A DNA stretch of 64,000 nucleotides. Origin: Variovorax sp. Root318D1 (GTDB taxonomy: Bacteria; Pseudomonadota; Gammaproteobacteria; Burkholderiales; Burkholderiaceae_C). Of the stretch, positions 27,606 to 37,182 are shown piece after piece (the first letter of the stretch is position 1; each line of letters opens with the position of its first letter). Below the pieces are notes generated by a model. The model made no database searches. It was not told the DNA's origin and worked only from the letters and a program-made list of their open reading frames with translations. The translations under genes were made by a program, and so were the position numbers. Location: assembly GCF_001424835.1 (NCBI RefSeq), contig NZ_LMCQ01000003.1, positions 494 to 64,493 on the forward strand. The letters are read 5' to 3'.

Positions 27606-28330
27606 GCGCCCCCCCGAAACTCTCCGAAATCTGGGTCTTCCTGGCGCAGTCGCCGCTGCTGTGGCTGTCGCTCACGCTGCTGGCCTACCTGGGCGCGCTG
27701 TGGCTGCACAAGCGCAGCGGCGCCAATCCGGCGGTCAATCCGGTGCTGGTGTCGGTGATCGCCATCGTGAGCGTGTTGCTCATCACGCGCACGCCTTACG
27801 ACACGTATTTCGAAGGCGCCAAGTTCGTGCACTTCCTGATCGGGCCGGCCACCGTGGCGCTCGCGGTGCCGCTTTACGGCCAGCTCGCGCGGCTGCGGCG
27901 CCTGTGGCTGCCGATCGGCGTGGCGCTGCTGGTGGGCTCGGTGGCTGCCATCGTGTCGGCCATCGGCATTGCCTGGGCGCTGGGCGGATCGCACGAACTG
28001 ATGATGTCGCTCGCGCCCAAGTCGGCGACGATGCCGATCGCGATGGGTGTGGCCGAGAAGATCGGCGGGCTGCCGTCGCTTGCCGCGGTGGCGGCCGCCG
28101 TGGCGGGCATCTCGGGCGCGATCATGGCCACCGGTCTTCTGAACCTGCTGCGCATCGAGGAGCCCGCGGTGCGCGGCTTTGCGGTGGGCATGGCGGCGCA
28201 CGGCATCGGCACCGCGCGCGCCATTCAGGTGAACGAAACGGCCGGTGCGTTTTCGGCACTGGCCCTGGGGCTCAACGGCATCGCGACGGCGCTGCTGGTG
28301 CCGTTGCTGGTCAGGCTCATGGGCGTTTGA
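27602..28330 (+). CDS. CidB/LrgB-family membrane protein
   Basis: 242 residues, about six to seven membrane segments. Typical LrgB blocks are seen: FVHFLIGPATVALAVPLY, SLAPKSATMPIAMGVAEKIGG, and AHGIGTARAIQVNETAGAFSALA. It forms the transmembrane partner of the LrgA-like protein and starts 4 bases inside it. Relatives include plastid glycolate/glycerate transporter PLGG1, so organic acid transport is a reasonable alternative to a death-effector role. Confidence 0.9.
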   Translation: MSAPPKLSEIWVFLAQSPLLWLSLTLLAYLGALWLHKRSGANPAVNPVLVSVIAIVSVLLITRTPYDTYFEGAKFVHFLIGPATVALAVPLYGQLARLRRLWLPIGVALLVGSVAAIVSAIGIAWALGGSHELMMSLAPKSATMPIAMGVAEKIGGLPSLAAVAAAVAGISGAIMATGLLNLLRIEEPAVRGFAVGMAAHGIGTARAIQVNETAGAFSALALGLNGIATALLVPLLVRLMGV

Positions 28331-28396
28331 GGGCGTTAGCGGCCGATGGCCTCCTGACGCAAAATGGCGGCCACTATTTGCGCTGGAGAGCAAGGC

Positions 28397-28873
28397 ATGG
28401 CCCAGTACACCGCAGAAATCCTCTGGCAGCGAGGCGAGCAGGACTTCCTCGGCAACACCTACAGCAGGAGGCATTCGATGCGCTTCGATGGCGGCGCGGA
28501 GGTGCCCGGCTCCTCGTCGCCGCACGTGGTGCCGCTGCCGTTTTCAGATGCGGCGGCTGTCGATCCCGAAGAGGCTTTCGTCGCTTCGCTGTCGAGCTGC
28601 CACATGCTGTGGTTTCTCACCATGGCCATGAAGCGCAAGTTCAACGTGGACCGCTACTTCGACGCGGCGAGCGGCACGATGGAAAAGAACGCCGAAGGCA
28701 GGCTCGCGATGACGGTGGTCACGCTTCGGCCCGAGGTCACGTTCTCGGGCGCGAACCTGCCCACGCGCGAGCAGATCGAGCACATGCACCACCGGGCGCA
28801 TGAAGAGTGCTTCATTGCCAACTCGGTCAAGACCGAGGTGCGTTGCGAGCCGGTGATCGCCGCCGCCGACTGA
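28397..28873 (+). CDS. OsmC-family peroxidase-like protein
   Basis: 158 residues. It begins MAQYTAEILWQRG and carries an OsmC/Ohr-type core with the Cys in SLSSCHMLWFLTMA (about residues 63-76) and a second part RPEVTFSG. The second catalytic Cys corresponds to EECFIANSVKTEV near residue 135. The two-Cys arrangement reduces organic peroxides in relatives. GAGAGCAAGGC lies before the ATG. It is close to the lrgB-like gene but has a 66-base gap and may be separate. Confidence 0.85.
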   Translation: MAQYTAEILWQRGEQDFLGNTYSRRHSMRFDGGAEVPGSSSPHVVPLPFSDAAAVDPEEAFVASLSSCHMLWFLTMAMKRKFNVDRYFDAASGTMEKNAEGRLAMTVVTLRPEVTFSGANLPTREQIEHMHHRAHEECFIANSVKTEVRCEPVIAAAD

Positions 28874-28894
28874 ACCGGCGGGCAGCGAACGAAC

Positions 28895-29809
28895 TCATCG
28901 CCGCTGCAGCCGCGGGCTCTTCGCAAACAGTTCGGCGGCCCAATCCACGAACGCCCGCACTTTCGCGCTCAAGTGCCGGTTGGGCGGATAGACCACGTGA
29001 ATCGGCAACGGGTCGCGGTGCCACTCGGGCAGCACTTCGATCAGCTCGCCGCTTTCCAGCAGCGGCTCGGCCATGAAGGTGATGCACTGCGAAATGCCGA
29101 ACCCGCCGAGCACGGCCGCCATGTGGGCGTTGCTCTCGTTCACCGACACGCGGTAGGGCCCGTTCAGCTCGATGGACTCGTCGCCCTTCTTGAACTCGTG
29201 CGGATAAACGCGCCGCGTGCTGCCCGAAAAGTAGCTCACCACGTGGTGGCGCTTCTCGATGTCGTTGGGATGCTGCGGATGGCCATAGCGCTTGATGTAC
29301 GCCGGGGACGCCACGGTCACGAAGTGCAGCGTGCCGATGCGCCGGGCCACCAGCGACTGGTCGCTCAGTTCGCCGGCCCGGATCACGCAGTCGACGTTGT
29401 CGGTGATGAGGTCGACCGTGCGGTCGCTCACGCCCAGGTCGACCTGGATCTCGGGATAGCGGTCGCAAAACGTGGCCAGCGCCGGCAGGATGATGAGCCT
29501 CGCCACCGAGGTGCCGACGTCGATGCGCAGCCGCCCCGTGGGGTTGGCCTGCGCATTGGTCATGCTGGATTCGATGTCGTCGAAGTCGTTCAAGAGGCGC
29601 GCCGCGCGCTCGTAGTAGGCGGCACCGTCGGGCGTCACGGTCACGCGCCGCGTGGTGCGGTTGAGCAGCTTTACCCGCAGGCGCGATTCCAGCGCCTGGA
29701 TCTGCTTGGTGACCGTTCCCTTGGGCAGGGCGAGCGAGTCCGCCGCCCGGGTGAACGTGCCTGCTTCCACGACGCGGACAAAGATCCGCATTGCCTGGAT
29801 TTGATCCAT
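28895..29809 (-). CDS. LysR-family regulator divergent from RND efflux unit
   Basis: 304 residues. N-terminal LysR winged helix: MRIFVRVVEAGTFTRAADSLALPKGTVTKQIQALE, with the DNA-binding end LNRTTRRVTVTPDG. An effector-binding domain follows. The subgroup with MDQIQAMRIFVRVVEAG is common among betaproteobacterial regulators of efflux or oxidoreductase genes. The gene is transcribed away from a hydrolase-like gene and the RND operon (183-base gap), so it probably controls them. The Met at 29809 is chosen over an upstream Met because the family starts there. Confidence 0.92.
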   Translation of the reverse strand: MDQIQAMRIFVRVVEAGTFTRAADSLALPKGTVTKQIQALESRLRVKLLNRTTRRVTVTPDGAAYYERAARLLNDFDDIESSMTNAQANPTGRLRIDVGTSVARLIILPALATFCDRYPEIQVDLGVSDRTVDLITDNVDCVIRAGELSDQSLVARRIGTLHFVTVASPAYIKRYGHPQHPNDIEKRHHVVSYFSGSTRRVYPHEFKKGDESIELNGPYRVSVNESNAHMAAVLGGFGISQCITFMAEPLLESGELIEVLPEWHRDPLPIHVVYPPNRHLSAKVRAFVDWAAELFAKSPRLQRR

Positions 29810-29992
29810 TGATGACTGTTCCTGGGAGCCCGGCCATGCCGGGAGGACGCGGATTCTCACACAAGGTGACAATCCCACAGCGTTTCCCGGATTGTTAGCG
29901 GTTTGGAAACAGAGTAGGGGCAGGTTGCCTGTTTAACCCCACACTGGCCGCCTTATATTTCGACTATCGCCAATCCTCCTGAGGTTGCCTCC

Positions 29993-30874
29993 ATGTCACC
30001 CCGTCCGTCGTCCCGCTCTGCCGAAGCCGCTGCTCTCGCCGCGGCAGAAGGCGTGGAAGCCGATCTTTCGATCGAGCTGCCCGGCCGCGACCCCGTGGGC
30101 GCCCGGGTGTATGGACAGCGTCCCCGAGGCGAAACCGTGCCGCTGGTGCTGCACTTCCACGGCGGCACCTTCGTCTGCGGCAACCTGGACAACGGCCGCA
30201 ACGTGGCCCGGCTCCTTGCCGGCGCGGGCGCGGTGGTGGTGTCGGTGGCTTATCCGCTGGCGCCCGAATCGCCGTTCCCCGAACCCATCGAGGTGGGCTA
30301 TGCCGCGCTCGAGTGGCTCTACAAGCAGCGCGTGAAGCTCGGCGGCAAGGGCGCCCAGGTGTACTTGGCTGGCGAGGAAGCCGGCGGCAACCTGGCGGCC
30401 GGCGTGGCACTGATTGCACGCGACCGGGCGCATCCGCCGCTGGCCGGGCAAATCCTGCTGTCGCCCATGCTCGACCCGTGTGCGGGCACGGCTTCGTTGC
30501 GCAAGGCCACCAACGACGAGGCCGAATGCCGCTGGGCCAAGGGCTGGGAAAAGTACTTGAGCTGCCCGTCCAACGCGATGCACCCCTATGCGGTGCCGAG
30601 TGGATCGCTCCGGCTGTCTTCGCTGGCGCCCGCCCTGGTGCTGGTGGGGGCGGACGATGCGATGCGCGACGAGGCGATGACTTTTGCCGGGCGACTGCGC
30701 GCGGCCGGCATCGACGTCACAAGCAGCGTGCTGCCTGGCGCTGCGAACTGGCCCAAGGCCCTGTACGACCCCGAGCCCTCGGGCTGCAAGGCGTGCGAGG
30801 CCAGCGTGCAGCAGCACTTCCGCGAATTTTTCAGTGCCACTACACCGCCTCCCGTAGCGCCCAAGCCCAGCTAG
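29993..30874 (+). CDS. Alpha/beta-hydrolase-fold protein lacking catalytic Ser and His
   Basis: 293 residues resembling hormone-sensitive-lipase family esterases: the oxyanion-hole block LHFHGGTFVCG (about residues 51-61) and ALVLVGADDAMRDEA with an acidic residue are present. The nucleophile elbow, normally GDSAG, reads GEEAG (residues 127-131), so the Ser is Glu; the region that usually bears the catalytic His reads LPGAANWPKAL with no His. The fold appears intact and the frame is unbroken, so this is a likely non-catalytic binding or regulatory protein. It opens the unit that leads into the RND pump 150 bases downstream and is divergent from LysR. Confidence 0.85.
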   Translation: MSPRPSSRSAEAAALAAAEGVEADLSIELPGRDPVGARVYGQRPRGETVPLVLHFHGGTFVCGNLDNGRNVARLLAGAGAVVVSVAYPLAPESPFPEPIEVGYAALEWLYKQRVKLGGKGAQVYLAGEEAGGNLAAGVALIARDRAHPPLAGQILLSPMLDPCAGTASLRKATNDEAECRWAKGWEKYLSCPSNAMHPYAVPSGSLRLSSLAPALVLVGADDAMRDEAMTFAGRLRAAGIDVTSSVLPGAANWPKALYDPEPSGCKACEASVQQHFREFFSATTPPPVAPKPS

Positions 30875-31024
30875 GTGGCCCTGTCGCGGCAGCCTGGCTG
30901 ACGACGCGACGCCGCCCCTCGGCCCACCGGTAACCCCGGTCATTTTCGAGTTCCGCCTCCTGGTGCCACAAGCACCGGGATGGCCTGTTGCATCCCAAAA
31001 CGTCATCGAGAAGGACGAATCATC

Positions 31025-32275
31025 ATGTCGAACAACAATCAAAAACTGTCTTCCGCCGCCCGCAAGGGCCTGTGGCCCGCCGTGACCGGCCTCACCGCCG
31101 TGCTGGCCGTGGCCGCCGCGGTGCTGGGCATGCACAGCTTCAAGGCCGAGGCCACCGCGCCCGCCGCGGCGCCGCAGGGCACACCGGTTTCGGTGGCGGC
31201 CGTGGCGTCGAGCGAGATCAACGCCTGGGACGAGTTCTCGGGCCGGCTAGAGGCGGTGCAGCGCGTGGATGTGCGCTCCCGTGTGGCGGGCGCCGTCCAG
31301 GCGGTGCACTTTCGCGAAGGCGCGCTGGTGAAGCAGGGCGATCTGCTGATCACCATCGACCCGGCCCCGTACGCGGCCGAAGCGGAGCGCGCCGAAGCGC
31401 AGGTGGCATCGGCCCAGGCCCGCCAGGCCTTCAGCCGTAGCGAGCAGGAACGCGCCAAGCGCCTGTGGGACCAGCAAGCCATCGCCCAGCGCGAATACGA
31501 CGAACGCGTGAACGCCAGCCGCGAGGCCGACGCCAACCTGCGCGCCGCGCAAGCGTCGCTGCAGTCGGCGCGCCTGAACCTGGGCTACACGCAGGTGCGT
31601 GCTCCCGTGCCCGGCCGCATCGGCAAGCTCGAAGTGACCGTGGGCAACCTGGTGGCCGCCGGCCCTGGCGCGCCGGTGCTGACCACGCTGGTGTCGGTGA
31701 GCCCGATCTACGCGAGCTTCGATGCCGACGAGCAGGTGATCACGCGGGCCCTGAAGGACTTGCCGAGCGGCGCCAGCGCACGCGGCCAGATCGAGAGCAT
31801 TCCGGTGCAGATGGGTACCTCGGGCTTCGAAGGCACGCCTTTCGTCGGCAAGCTGCAGCTGATCGACAACCAGGTCGACGCCCGCAGCGGCACGGTGCGC
31901 GTGCGTGCCTCCTTCGACAACAAGGACGGCGCGCTCATCCCCGGCCAGTTCGCCCGCATCCGCATGGGCCAGGCACGCAGCGACTCCGCGCTCTTGGTGA
32001 GCGAACGCGCCATCGGTACCGACCAGAACAAGAAGTTCGTGCTGGTGGTGGGCGAGGACAACAAGGCGATGTACCGCGAAGTGACGCTCGGCGCGTCGAT
32101 CAACGGCCTGCGCGTCGTGAGCAAGGGCCTGAAGGCTGGCGACCGCGTGGTGGTCAACGGCCTGCAGCACATCCGCCCGGGTGCCCTGGTGGTGCCGCAG
32201 ACCGTGACGATGGACGCCAAGGCCGATACCAAGCAACAACAACCGGAACGCGTCGCGGAAGCCGCGAAGTCCTGA
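31025..32275 (+). CDS. RND efflux periplasmic adaptor (MexA/AcrA family)
   Basis: 416 residues. An N-terminal membrane anchor (about 15-36) has no lipobox Cys. The membrane-fusion protein pattern follows: FSGRLEAVQRVDVRSRVAGAV-like lipoyl half, a coiled-coil hairpin with QARQAFSRSEQERAKRLWDQ, then the second lipoyl half with NLGYTQVRAPVPGRIGK, and beta-barrel and membrane-proximal domains. It links the inner-membrane pump to the outer-membrane channel. AGAAGGA precedes the ATG at 31025. The C terminus ends in an AAKS tail. Confidence 0.92.
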   Translation: MSNNNQKLSSAARKGLWPAVTGLTAVLAVAAAVLGMHSFKAEATAPAAAPQGTPVSVAAVASSEINAWDEFSGRLEAVQRVDVRSRVAGAVQAVHFREGALVKQGDLLITIDPAPYAAEAERAEAQVASAQARQAFSRSEQERAKRLWDQQAIAQREYDERVNASREADANLRAAQASLQSARLNLGYTQVRAPVPGRIGKLEVTVGNLVAAGPGAPVLTTLVSVSPIYASFDADEQVITRALKDLPSGASARGQIESIPVQMGTSGFEGTPFVGKLQLIDNQVDARSGTVRVRASFDNKDGALIPGQFARIRMGQARSDSALLVSERAIGTDQNKKFVLVVGEDNKAMYREVTLGASINGLRVVSKGLKAGDRVVVNGLQHIRPGALVVPQTVTMDAKADTKQQQPERVAEAAKS

Positions 32276-32315
32276 ACTCGGAGGGGAGCGCGTTTGCGCT
32301 CGCCGGAGAAACAAC

Positions 32316-35300
32316 ATGAATCTCTCTAAATTCTTCATCGACCGGCCGATCTTTGCCGGCGTGCTGTCGCTATTGATATTGATAGCCGGCCTGATCGCAC
32401 TGCGCGGGCTGCCGATTTCCGAATACCCGGAAGTCGCGCCGCCCTCCGTGGTGGTGCGCGCCCAGTATCCGGGCGCCAACCCGAAGGTGATTGCCGAAAC
32501 CGTTGCCACCCCGCTCGAAGAGCAGATCAACGGCGTCGAAGGCATGCTCTACATGGGCAGCCAGGCGACCACCGACGGCGTGCTCACGCTCACCGTCACC
32601 TTCCGCCTCGGCACCGATCCCGACAAGGCACAGCAGCTCGTGCAGAACCGCGTCTCGCAAGCCGAGCCGCGCCTGCCGGAGGAAGTGCGCCGCCTCGGCA
32701 TCACGACCGTCAAGAGCGCGCCTGACCTGACGATGGTGGTGCACCTCGTTTCGCCGAACGACCGCTACGACATCAACTACCTGCGCAATTACGCGGTGCT
32801 GAACGTCAAGGACCCGCTCGCGCGCATCGAAGGCGTGGGCCAGGTGCAGATCTTCGGCGGCGGCGACTACTCGATGCGCGTCTGGCTCGACCCGCAGAAG
32901 GTCGCGCAGCGCGGCCTCTCGGCGAGCGACGTGGTGGCTGCGATCCGCGGCCAGAACGTGCAGGCCGCGGCCGGCGTGGTCGGCGCTTCGCCGGGCCTTT
33001 CGGGCGTGGACATGCAGCTCTCGATCAATGCGCAAGGGCGCCTGCAGAGCGAAGAAGAGTTCGGCGACATCATCGTTAAGAGCGGCACCGACGGCGCCGT
33101 GACCCGCCTGCGCGACATCGGCCGCCTCGAGATGGGCGCCGCCGACTACTCGCTGCGTTCGCTTTTGAACAACGATCCGGCCGTCGGCATGGGCGTGTTC
33201 CAGGCGCCGGGCTCCAATGCGCTCGACATCTCGTCCAACGTTCGCAAGACGATGGCCGAGCTCAACAAGAACATGCCGGAAGGGCTGGAATACCGCATCG
33301 CCTACGACCCGACGCAGTTCGTGCGTGCGTCCATCGAATCGGTGATCCACACGCTGCTCGAAGCCATTGCTCTTGTGGTGCTGGTCGTGATCCTGTTCCT
33401 GCAGACCTGGCGCGCATCGATTATTCCGCTCCTCGCCGTGCCGGTGTCGGTGATCGGTACCTTCGCGGTGCTGCACGTCCTCGGTTTCTCGATCAACGCG
33501 CTGAGCCTGTTCGGGCTGGTGCTGGCCATCGGTATCGTGGTGGACGACGCCATCGTGGTGGTGGAGAACGTCGAGCGGAACATCGAGGCCGGATTGACGC
33601 CGCGTGAGGCGACGTACCGTGCGATGCGCGAAGTGTCCGGGCCCATCATCGCGATCGCGCTGGTGCTGGTGGCCGTGTTCGTGCCGCTGGCTTTCATCAG
33701 CGGTCTCACGGGCCAGTTCTACAAGCAGTTCGCGGTGACCATCGCGATCTCGACGGTGATCTCGGCCATCAACTCGCTCACGCTGTCGCCTGCGCTCGCC
33801 GCCTTGCTGCTGCGCAGCCACGATGCGCCCAAGGACGCGCTGACGCGTGGCATGGACAAGGTCTTCGGCTGGCTGTTCCGCGGCTTCAACAAGCTGTTCA
33901 GCCGTGGTTCGGAAGCCTACAGCGGTGGCGTCAAGAGCGTGATCTCGCGCAAGACGCTGATGCTGGTGATCTACCTCGCGCTGGTCGGCGTGACCTTCGG
34001 ACTCTTCAAGGCAGTGCCCAGCGGCTTCGTGCCGGCGCAGGACAAGCAATACCTGATCGGTTTTGCCCAGCTGCCCGACGGCGCCACGCTCGACCGCACC
34101 GACAACGTGATCCAGCGCATGGGCGAGATCATGAAGAAGAACCCGAACGTGGAAGACGCCATCGCCTTCCCGGGCCTGTCGATCAACGGTTTCACCAACA
34201 GCTCGAACTCGGGCATCGTGTTTGCCACGCTCAAGCCCTTCGACCAGCGCAAGCGCGCCGACCAGAGCGGCGGTGCGGTGGCCGGTCAGCTCAACGGTGC
34301 CTTCGCCAGCATCCAGGACGCGTTCATCGTGATGTTCCCGCCGCCGCCGGTGGCGGGCCTGGGCACCACGGGCGGCTTCAAGCTGCAGATCGAAGACCGC
34401 GCCTCGGTCGGCTACGACCAGATGGACGCGGCGGTGAAGGCCTTCATGGCCAAGGCCTATGCAGCGCCGGAGCTCACGGGCATGTTCACGAGCTGGCAGG
34501 TCAACGTGCCGCAGCTGTATGCGGACATCGACCGCACCAAGGCCCGCCAGCTCGGCGTGCCGGTGACGGACATCTTCGACACCATGCAGATCTACCTCGG
34601 CAGCCTGTATGCGAACGACTTCAACAAGTTTGGCCGCACGTACAGCGTGCGTGTGCAGGCCGACGCGCCTTACCGCGCCCGTGCCGAAGACGTGGGCATG
34701 TTGAAGGTGCGCTCGACCACGGGCGAGATGGTGCCGCTGTCGGCGCTGATGAAGGTGAATTCGACCTTCGGCCCGGAACGCGCCATGCGCTACAACGGCT
34801 ATCTTGCCGCCGACATCAACGGTGGCCCGGCTCCCGGCTATTCGTCGGGCCAGGCGCAGGACGCGATCACCAAGATTGCGGCCGAGACGCTGCCCAAGGG
34901 CGTGAGCTTCGAGTGGACTGAGCTGACCTACCAGGAAATCCTGGCCGGCAACTCCGCCTTCCTGGTGTTCCCGCTGGCCATCCTGCTGGTGTTCCTGGTG
35001 CTGGCCGCGCAGTATGAAAGCCTGACGCTGCCGATCGCGATCATCCTGATCGTGCCAATGGGCATCATGGCCGCGATGGCGGGCGTATGGATATCGGGGG
35101 GTGACAACAACGTCTTCACGCAGATCGGGCTGATCGTGCTGGTGGGGCTGAGTGCGAAGAACGCGATCCTGATCGTGGAGTTCGCACGGGAGCTCGAGTT
35201 CGCCGGACGCACGCCCATCCAGGCTGCGATCGAAGCCAGCCGCCTGCGCCTGCGCCCGATTCTCATGACCTCGCTGGCCTTCGTGATGGGTGTGCTGCCC

Positions 35301-35591
35301 CTCGTGCTGTCGACCGGCGCGGGCTCGGAGATGCGCAAGGCCATGGGCGTGGCGGTGTTCGCCGGGATGATCGGCGTGACGGCCTTCGGCCTGTTCCTGA
35401 CGCCAGTGTTCTACGTGCTGATGCGCCGCCTCGCGGGCAACCGTCCGCTCAAGTTGCACGGCGACGTGCCGCATGGGGAAGACTTCGTTTCGGCGGCGCA
35501 TCCGGCTGCGCCGTCCCACGGAGGTTCCGGCGGTGGCGGGCTGCACCCGCTGCCTGCTGCGCCGCGTCCTTCGCACGGCTCGCATGACTGA
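32316..35591 (+). CDS. RND efflux pump (HAE1, AcrB/MexB family)
   Basis: Proton-driven inner-membrane exporter of multiple drugs and solvents. 1,091 residues, about 40 longer than AcrB. It begins MNLSKFFIDRPIFAGVLSLL and has two large periplasmic loops; TM4 has the proton-relay pair in GLVLAIGIVVDDAIVVVENVERN (two adjacent Asp). The second half carries FVPAQDKQYLIGFAQLPDG and VGLSAKNAILIVEFA with the relay Lys. The extra C-terminal tail (about 46 residues) contains seven His among Gly and Pro. The pump follows its adaptor by 40 bases. Confidence 0.96.
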   Translation: MNLSKFFIDRPIFAGVLSLLILIAGLIALRGLPISEYPEVAPPSVVVRAQYPGANPKVIAETVATPLEEQINGVEGMLYMGSQATTDGVLTLTVTFRLGTDPDKAQQLVQNRVSQAEPRLPEEVRRLGITTVKSAPDLTMVVHLVSPNDRYDINYLRNYAVLNVKDPLARIEGVGQVQIFGGGDYSMRVWLDPQKVAQRGLSASDVVAAIRGQNVQAAAGVVGASPGLSGVDMQLSINAQGRLQSEEEFGDIIVKSGTDGAVTRLRDIGRLEMGAADYSLRSLLNNDPAVGMGVFQAPGSNALDISSNVRKTMAELNKNMPEGLEYRIAYDPTQFVRASIESVIHTLLEAIALVVLVVILFLQTWRASIIPLLAVPVSVIGTFAVLHVLGFSINALSLFGLVLAIGIVVDDAIVVVENVERNIEAGLTPREATYRAMREVSGPIIAIALVLVAVFVPLAFISGLTGQFYKQFAVTIAISTVISAINSLTLSPALAALLLRSHDAPKDALTRGMDKVFGWLFRGFNKLFSRGSEAYSGGVKSVISRKTLMLVIYLALVGVTFGLFKAVPSGFVPAQDKQYLIGFAQLPDGATLDRTDNVIQRMGEIMKKNPNVEDAIAFPGLSINGFTNSSNSGIVFATLKPFDQRKRADQSGGAVAGQLNGAFASIQDAFIVMFPPPPVAGLGTTGGFKLQIEDRASVGYDQMDAAVKAFMAKAYAAPELTGMFTSWQVNVPQLYADIDRTKARQLGVPVTDIFDTMQIYLGSLYANDFNKFGRTYSVRVQADAPYRARAEDVGMLKVRSTTGEMVPLSALMKVNSTFGPERAMRYNGYLAADINGGPAPGYSSGQAQDAITKIAAETLPKGVSFEWTELTYQEILAGNSAFLVFPLAILLVFLVLAAQYESLTLPIAIILIVPMGIMAAMAGVWISGGDNNVFTQIGLIVLVGLSAKNAILIVEFARELEFAGRTPIQAAIEASRLRLRPILMTSLAFVMGVLPLVLSTGAGSEMRKAMGVAVFAGMIGVTAFGLFLTPVFYVLMRRLAGNRPLKLHGDVPHGEDFVSAAHPAAPSHGGSGGGGLHPLPAAPRPSHGSHD

Positions 35592-35609
35592 TCGAGAAGA
35601 AAGCTCATC

Positions 35610-37103
35610 ATGAAATTCTCAGTACAACCTTGGGTCAAGCCACTTCGCACCGCCTTGCTGCCGCTGGTGGCAGCCCTGGCGCTGGCCGGCTGCGCGAGCG
35701 TTCCCTCCGGCGTGCCGGAGATCCAGACCACCGCCCAGTTCAAGGAGCAGGGCGCCGCGCCGCCGGCCGGCTGGACGCGTGCCGTGCCTTCCGAAGCGCA
35801 GACGCGCGGCGCCTGGTGGCTGGCATTCAACGACCCGGTGCTCAATGCGCTGGTCGAGAAGGCCGACGTCAACAACAACAACATCCAGGCCGCCGCGGCC
35901 CGGCTGGCGGAAGCTCGCGCCCTGGCGCGCAGCGCCAACGCCGATCGCATGCCGCAGATCGGGCTGGGGGCCGGTGCCAACCGCGGTGCTGGCCTCGACA
36001 AGGCTACGGCCAGTACCAGGCCGGCCACCATGACCAACATCGGCGCCACGTTCTCGTACGAGCTCGACCTGTTCGGCCGGCTCTCGGGCGCGAGCAATGC
36101 GGCCAAGCTGGATGCGGCGGGCCGCGAAGGGCTGCTGCAAAGCACGCGACTTGCGGTGCAGGCCGAGGTGGCCCAGACCTATCTGCAACTGCGTGCGCTC
36201 GACGCCGAGCGCGCGCTCGTGCGAGAGCAGGTCGAGGCCTACCGCGACACGCTGCGCCTGACGCAGCGCCGGCAGCAGGCCGGCGACATCGCCGAGCTCG
36301 ACGTGGCGCGCGTGCAGACCGAGGTGTCGTCCACCGAGTCGGACGCGTTGGCGCTCGACCGGCAGCGCGCCCAGGTCGAGCATGCGCTCGCGGTGCTGGT
36401 GGGCGATTCGGCCTCCAGTTTCGGCCTGCGTGCCGACGACTGGGCCACCGCGCTGCCGTCCGTGCCGCCCGGCGTGCCCGCCACGGTGCTCACGCGCCGC
36501 CCGGACGTGTCGGCCGCGCAGAACGCGGTGCTTGCGGCGCAGGCCCGGGTGGGCGTGGCACAGGCGGCGTGGTTTCCGGACATTTCGCTGACCGGCGCGG
36601 CCGGCTATGCATCGCCGGAGATCGGCGACCTGTTCAAGTGGTCGGCCCGCTCATGGGGCGTGGGTGCGCTGCTCTCGCTGCCGATCTTCGACGGTGGCCG
36701 TCGCGAAGCCGGCGTGCAGGGCGCCAATGCGCAGCTCGACGGCGCGCTCGCGAACTACCGCAACCAGGTGCTGGTGGCGTTCCAGGAGGTCGAAGACCAG
36801 CTGTCCGCCATCCGCATCCTGCAGGAGCAGTCGACCGTGCAGGCGCAGGCCGTCACGTCGGCCCAGCGCGCGACCAGCCTGTCTGATACGCGCTACCGCA
36901 ATGGCTACATCAGCCAGCTCGACCTGCTCGATGCACGTCGCAGCGAATTGCGCAACCGGCGCCAGGCGCTGCAGGTCAAGTCGGCGCAGTACCAGGCGGC
37001 CGTGGGGCTGATCCGCGCCATCGGTGGCGGCTGGGAAGTGCCGCCCGCTACGGCGCAGGCTCAGCCCGGCGGGGCTGCCGCGCTGCAGACCGCGGCACGC
37101 TGA
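35610..37103 (+). CDS. RND efflux outer-membrane factor (OprM/NodT family lipoprotein)
   Basis: 497 residues. The signal peptide ends in a lipobox (LALAGCAS), giving a lipoprotein. The TolC/OprM duplication is seen: AAAARLAEARALARSANADRMPQIGL in the first half and NAVLAAQARVGVAQAAWFPDISLTGAAGYAS in the second. It forms the outer-membrane channel of the pump encoded immediately upstream (18-base gap). A terminator follows at 37109-37130. Confidence 0.93.
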   Translation: MKFSVQPWVKPLRTALLPLVAALALAGCASVPSGVPEIQTTAQFKEQGAAPPAGWTRAVPSEAQTRGAWWLAFNDPVLNALVEKADVNNNNIQAAAARLAEARALARSANADRMPQIGLGAGANRGAGLDKATASTRPATMTNIGATFSYELDLFGRLSGASNAAKLDAAGREGLLQSTRLAVQAEVAQTYLQLRALDAERALVREQVEAYRDTLRLTQRRQQAGDIAELDVARVQTEVSSTESDALALDRQRAQVEHALAVLVGDSASSFGLRADDWATALPSVPPGVPATVLTRRPDVSAAQNAVLAAQARVGVAQAAWFPDISLTGAAGYASPEIGDLFKWSARSWGVGALLSLPIFDGGRREAGVQGANAQLDGALANYRNQVLVAFQEVEDQLSAIRILQEQSTVQAQAVTSAQRATSLSDTRYRNGYISQLDLLDARRSELRNRRQALQVKSAQYQAAVGLIRAIGGGWEVPPATAQAQPGGAAALQTAAR

Positions 37104-37108
37104 ACACC

Positions 37109-37130
37109 AAAGGGGCGCAAGCCCCTTTTT
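37109..37130 (+). terminator. Rho-independent terminator after the RND operon
   Basis: AAAGGGGC-GCAA-GCCCCTTT stem with a 4-base loop, followed by further T residues, 6 bases after the outer-membrane-factor stop codon. It should separate the efflux operon from cobQ. Confidence 0.9.
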
Positions 37131-37182
37131 CTTTGCCGCTTCCGCTTCGGAAACGGCATGCGGCGGCAACGACAATAGCCGC

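Noticed and set aside
32370..35585. Very long open frame on the strand opposite the RND pump
   Set aside because: The pump on the plus strand has full family motifs; the antisense frame is a GC-rich shadow with a His/Arg-rich composition typical of such frames.
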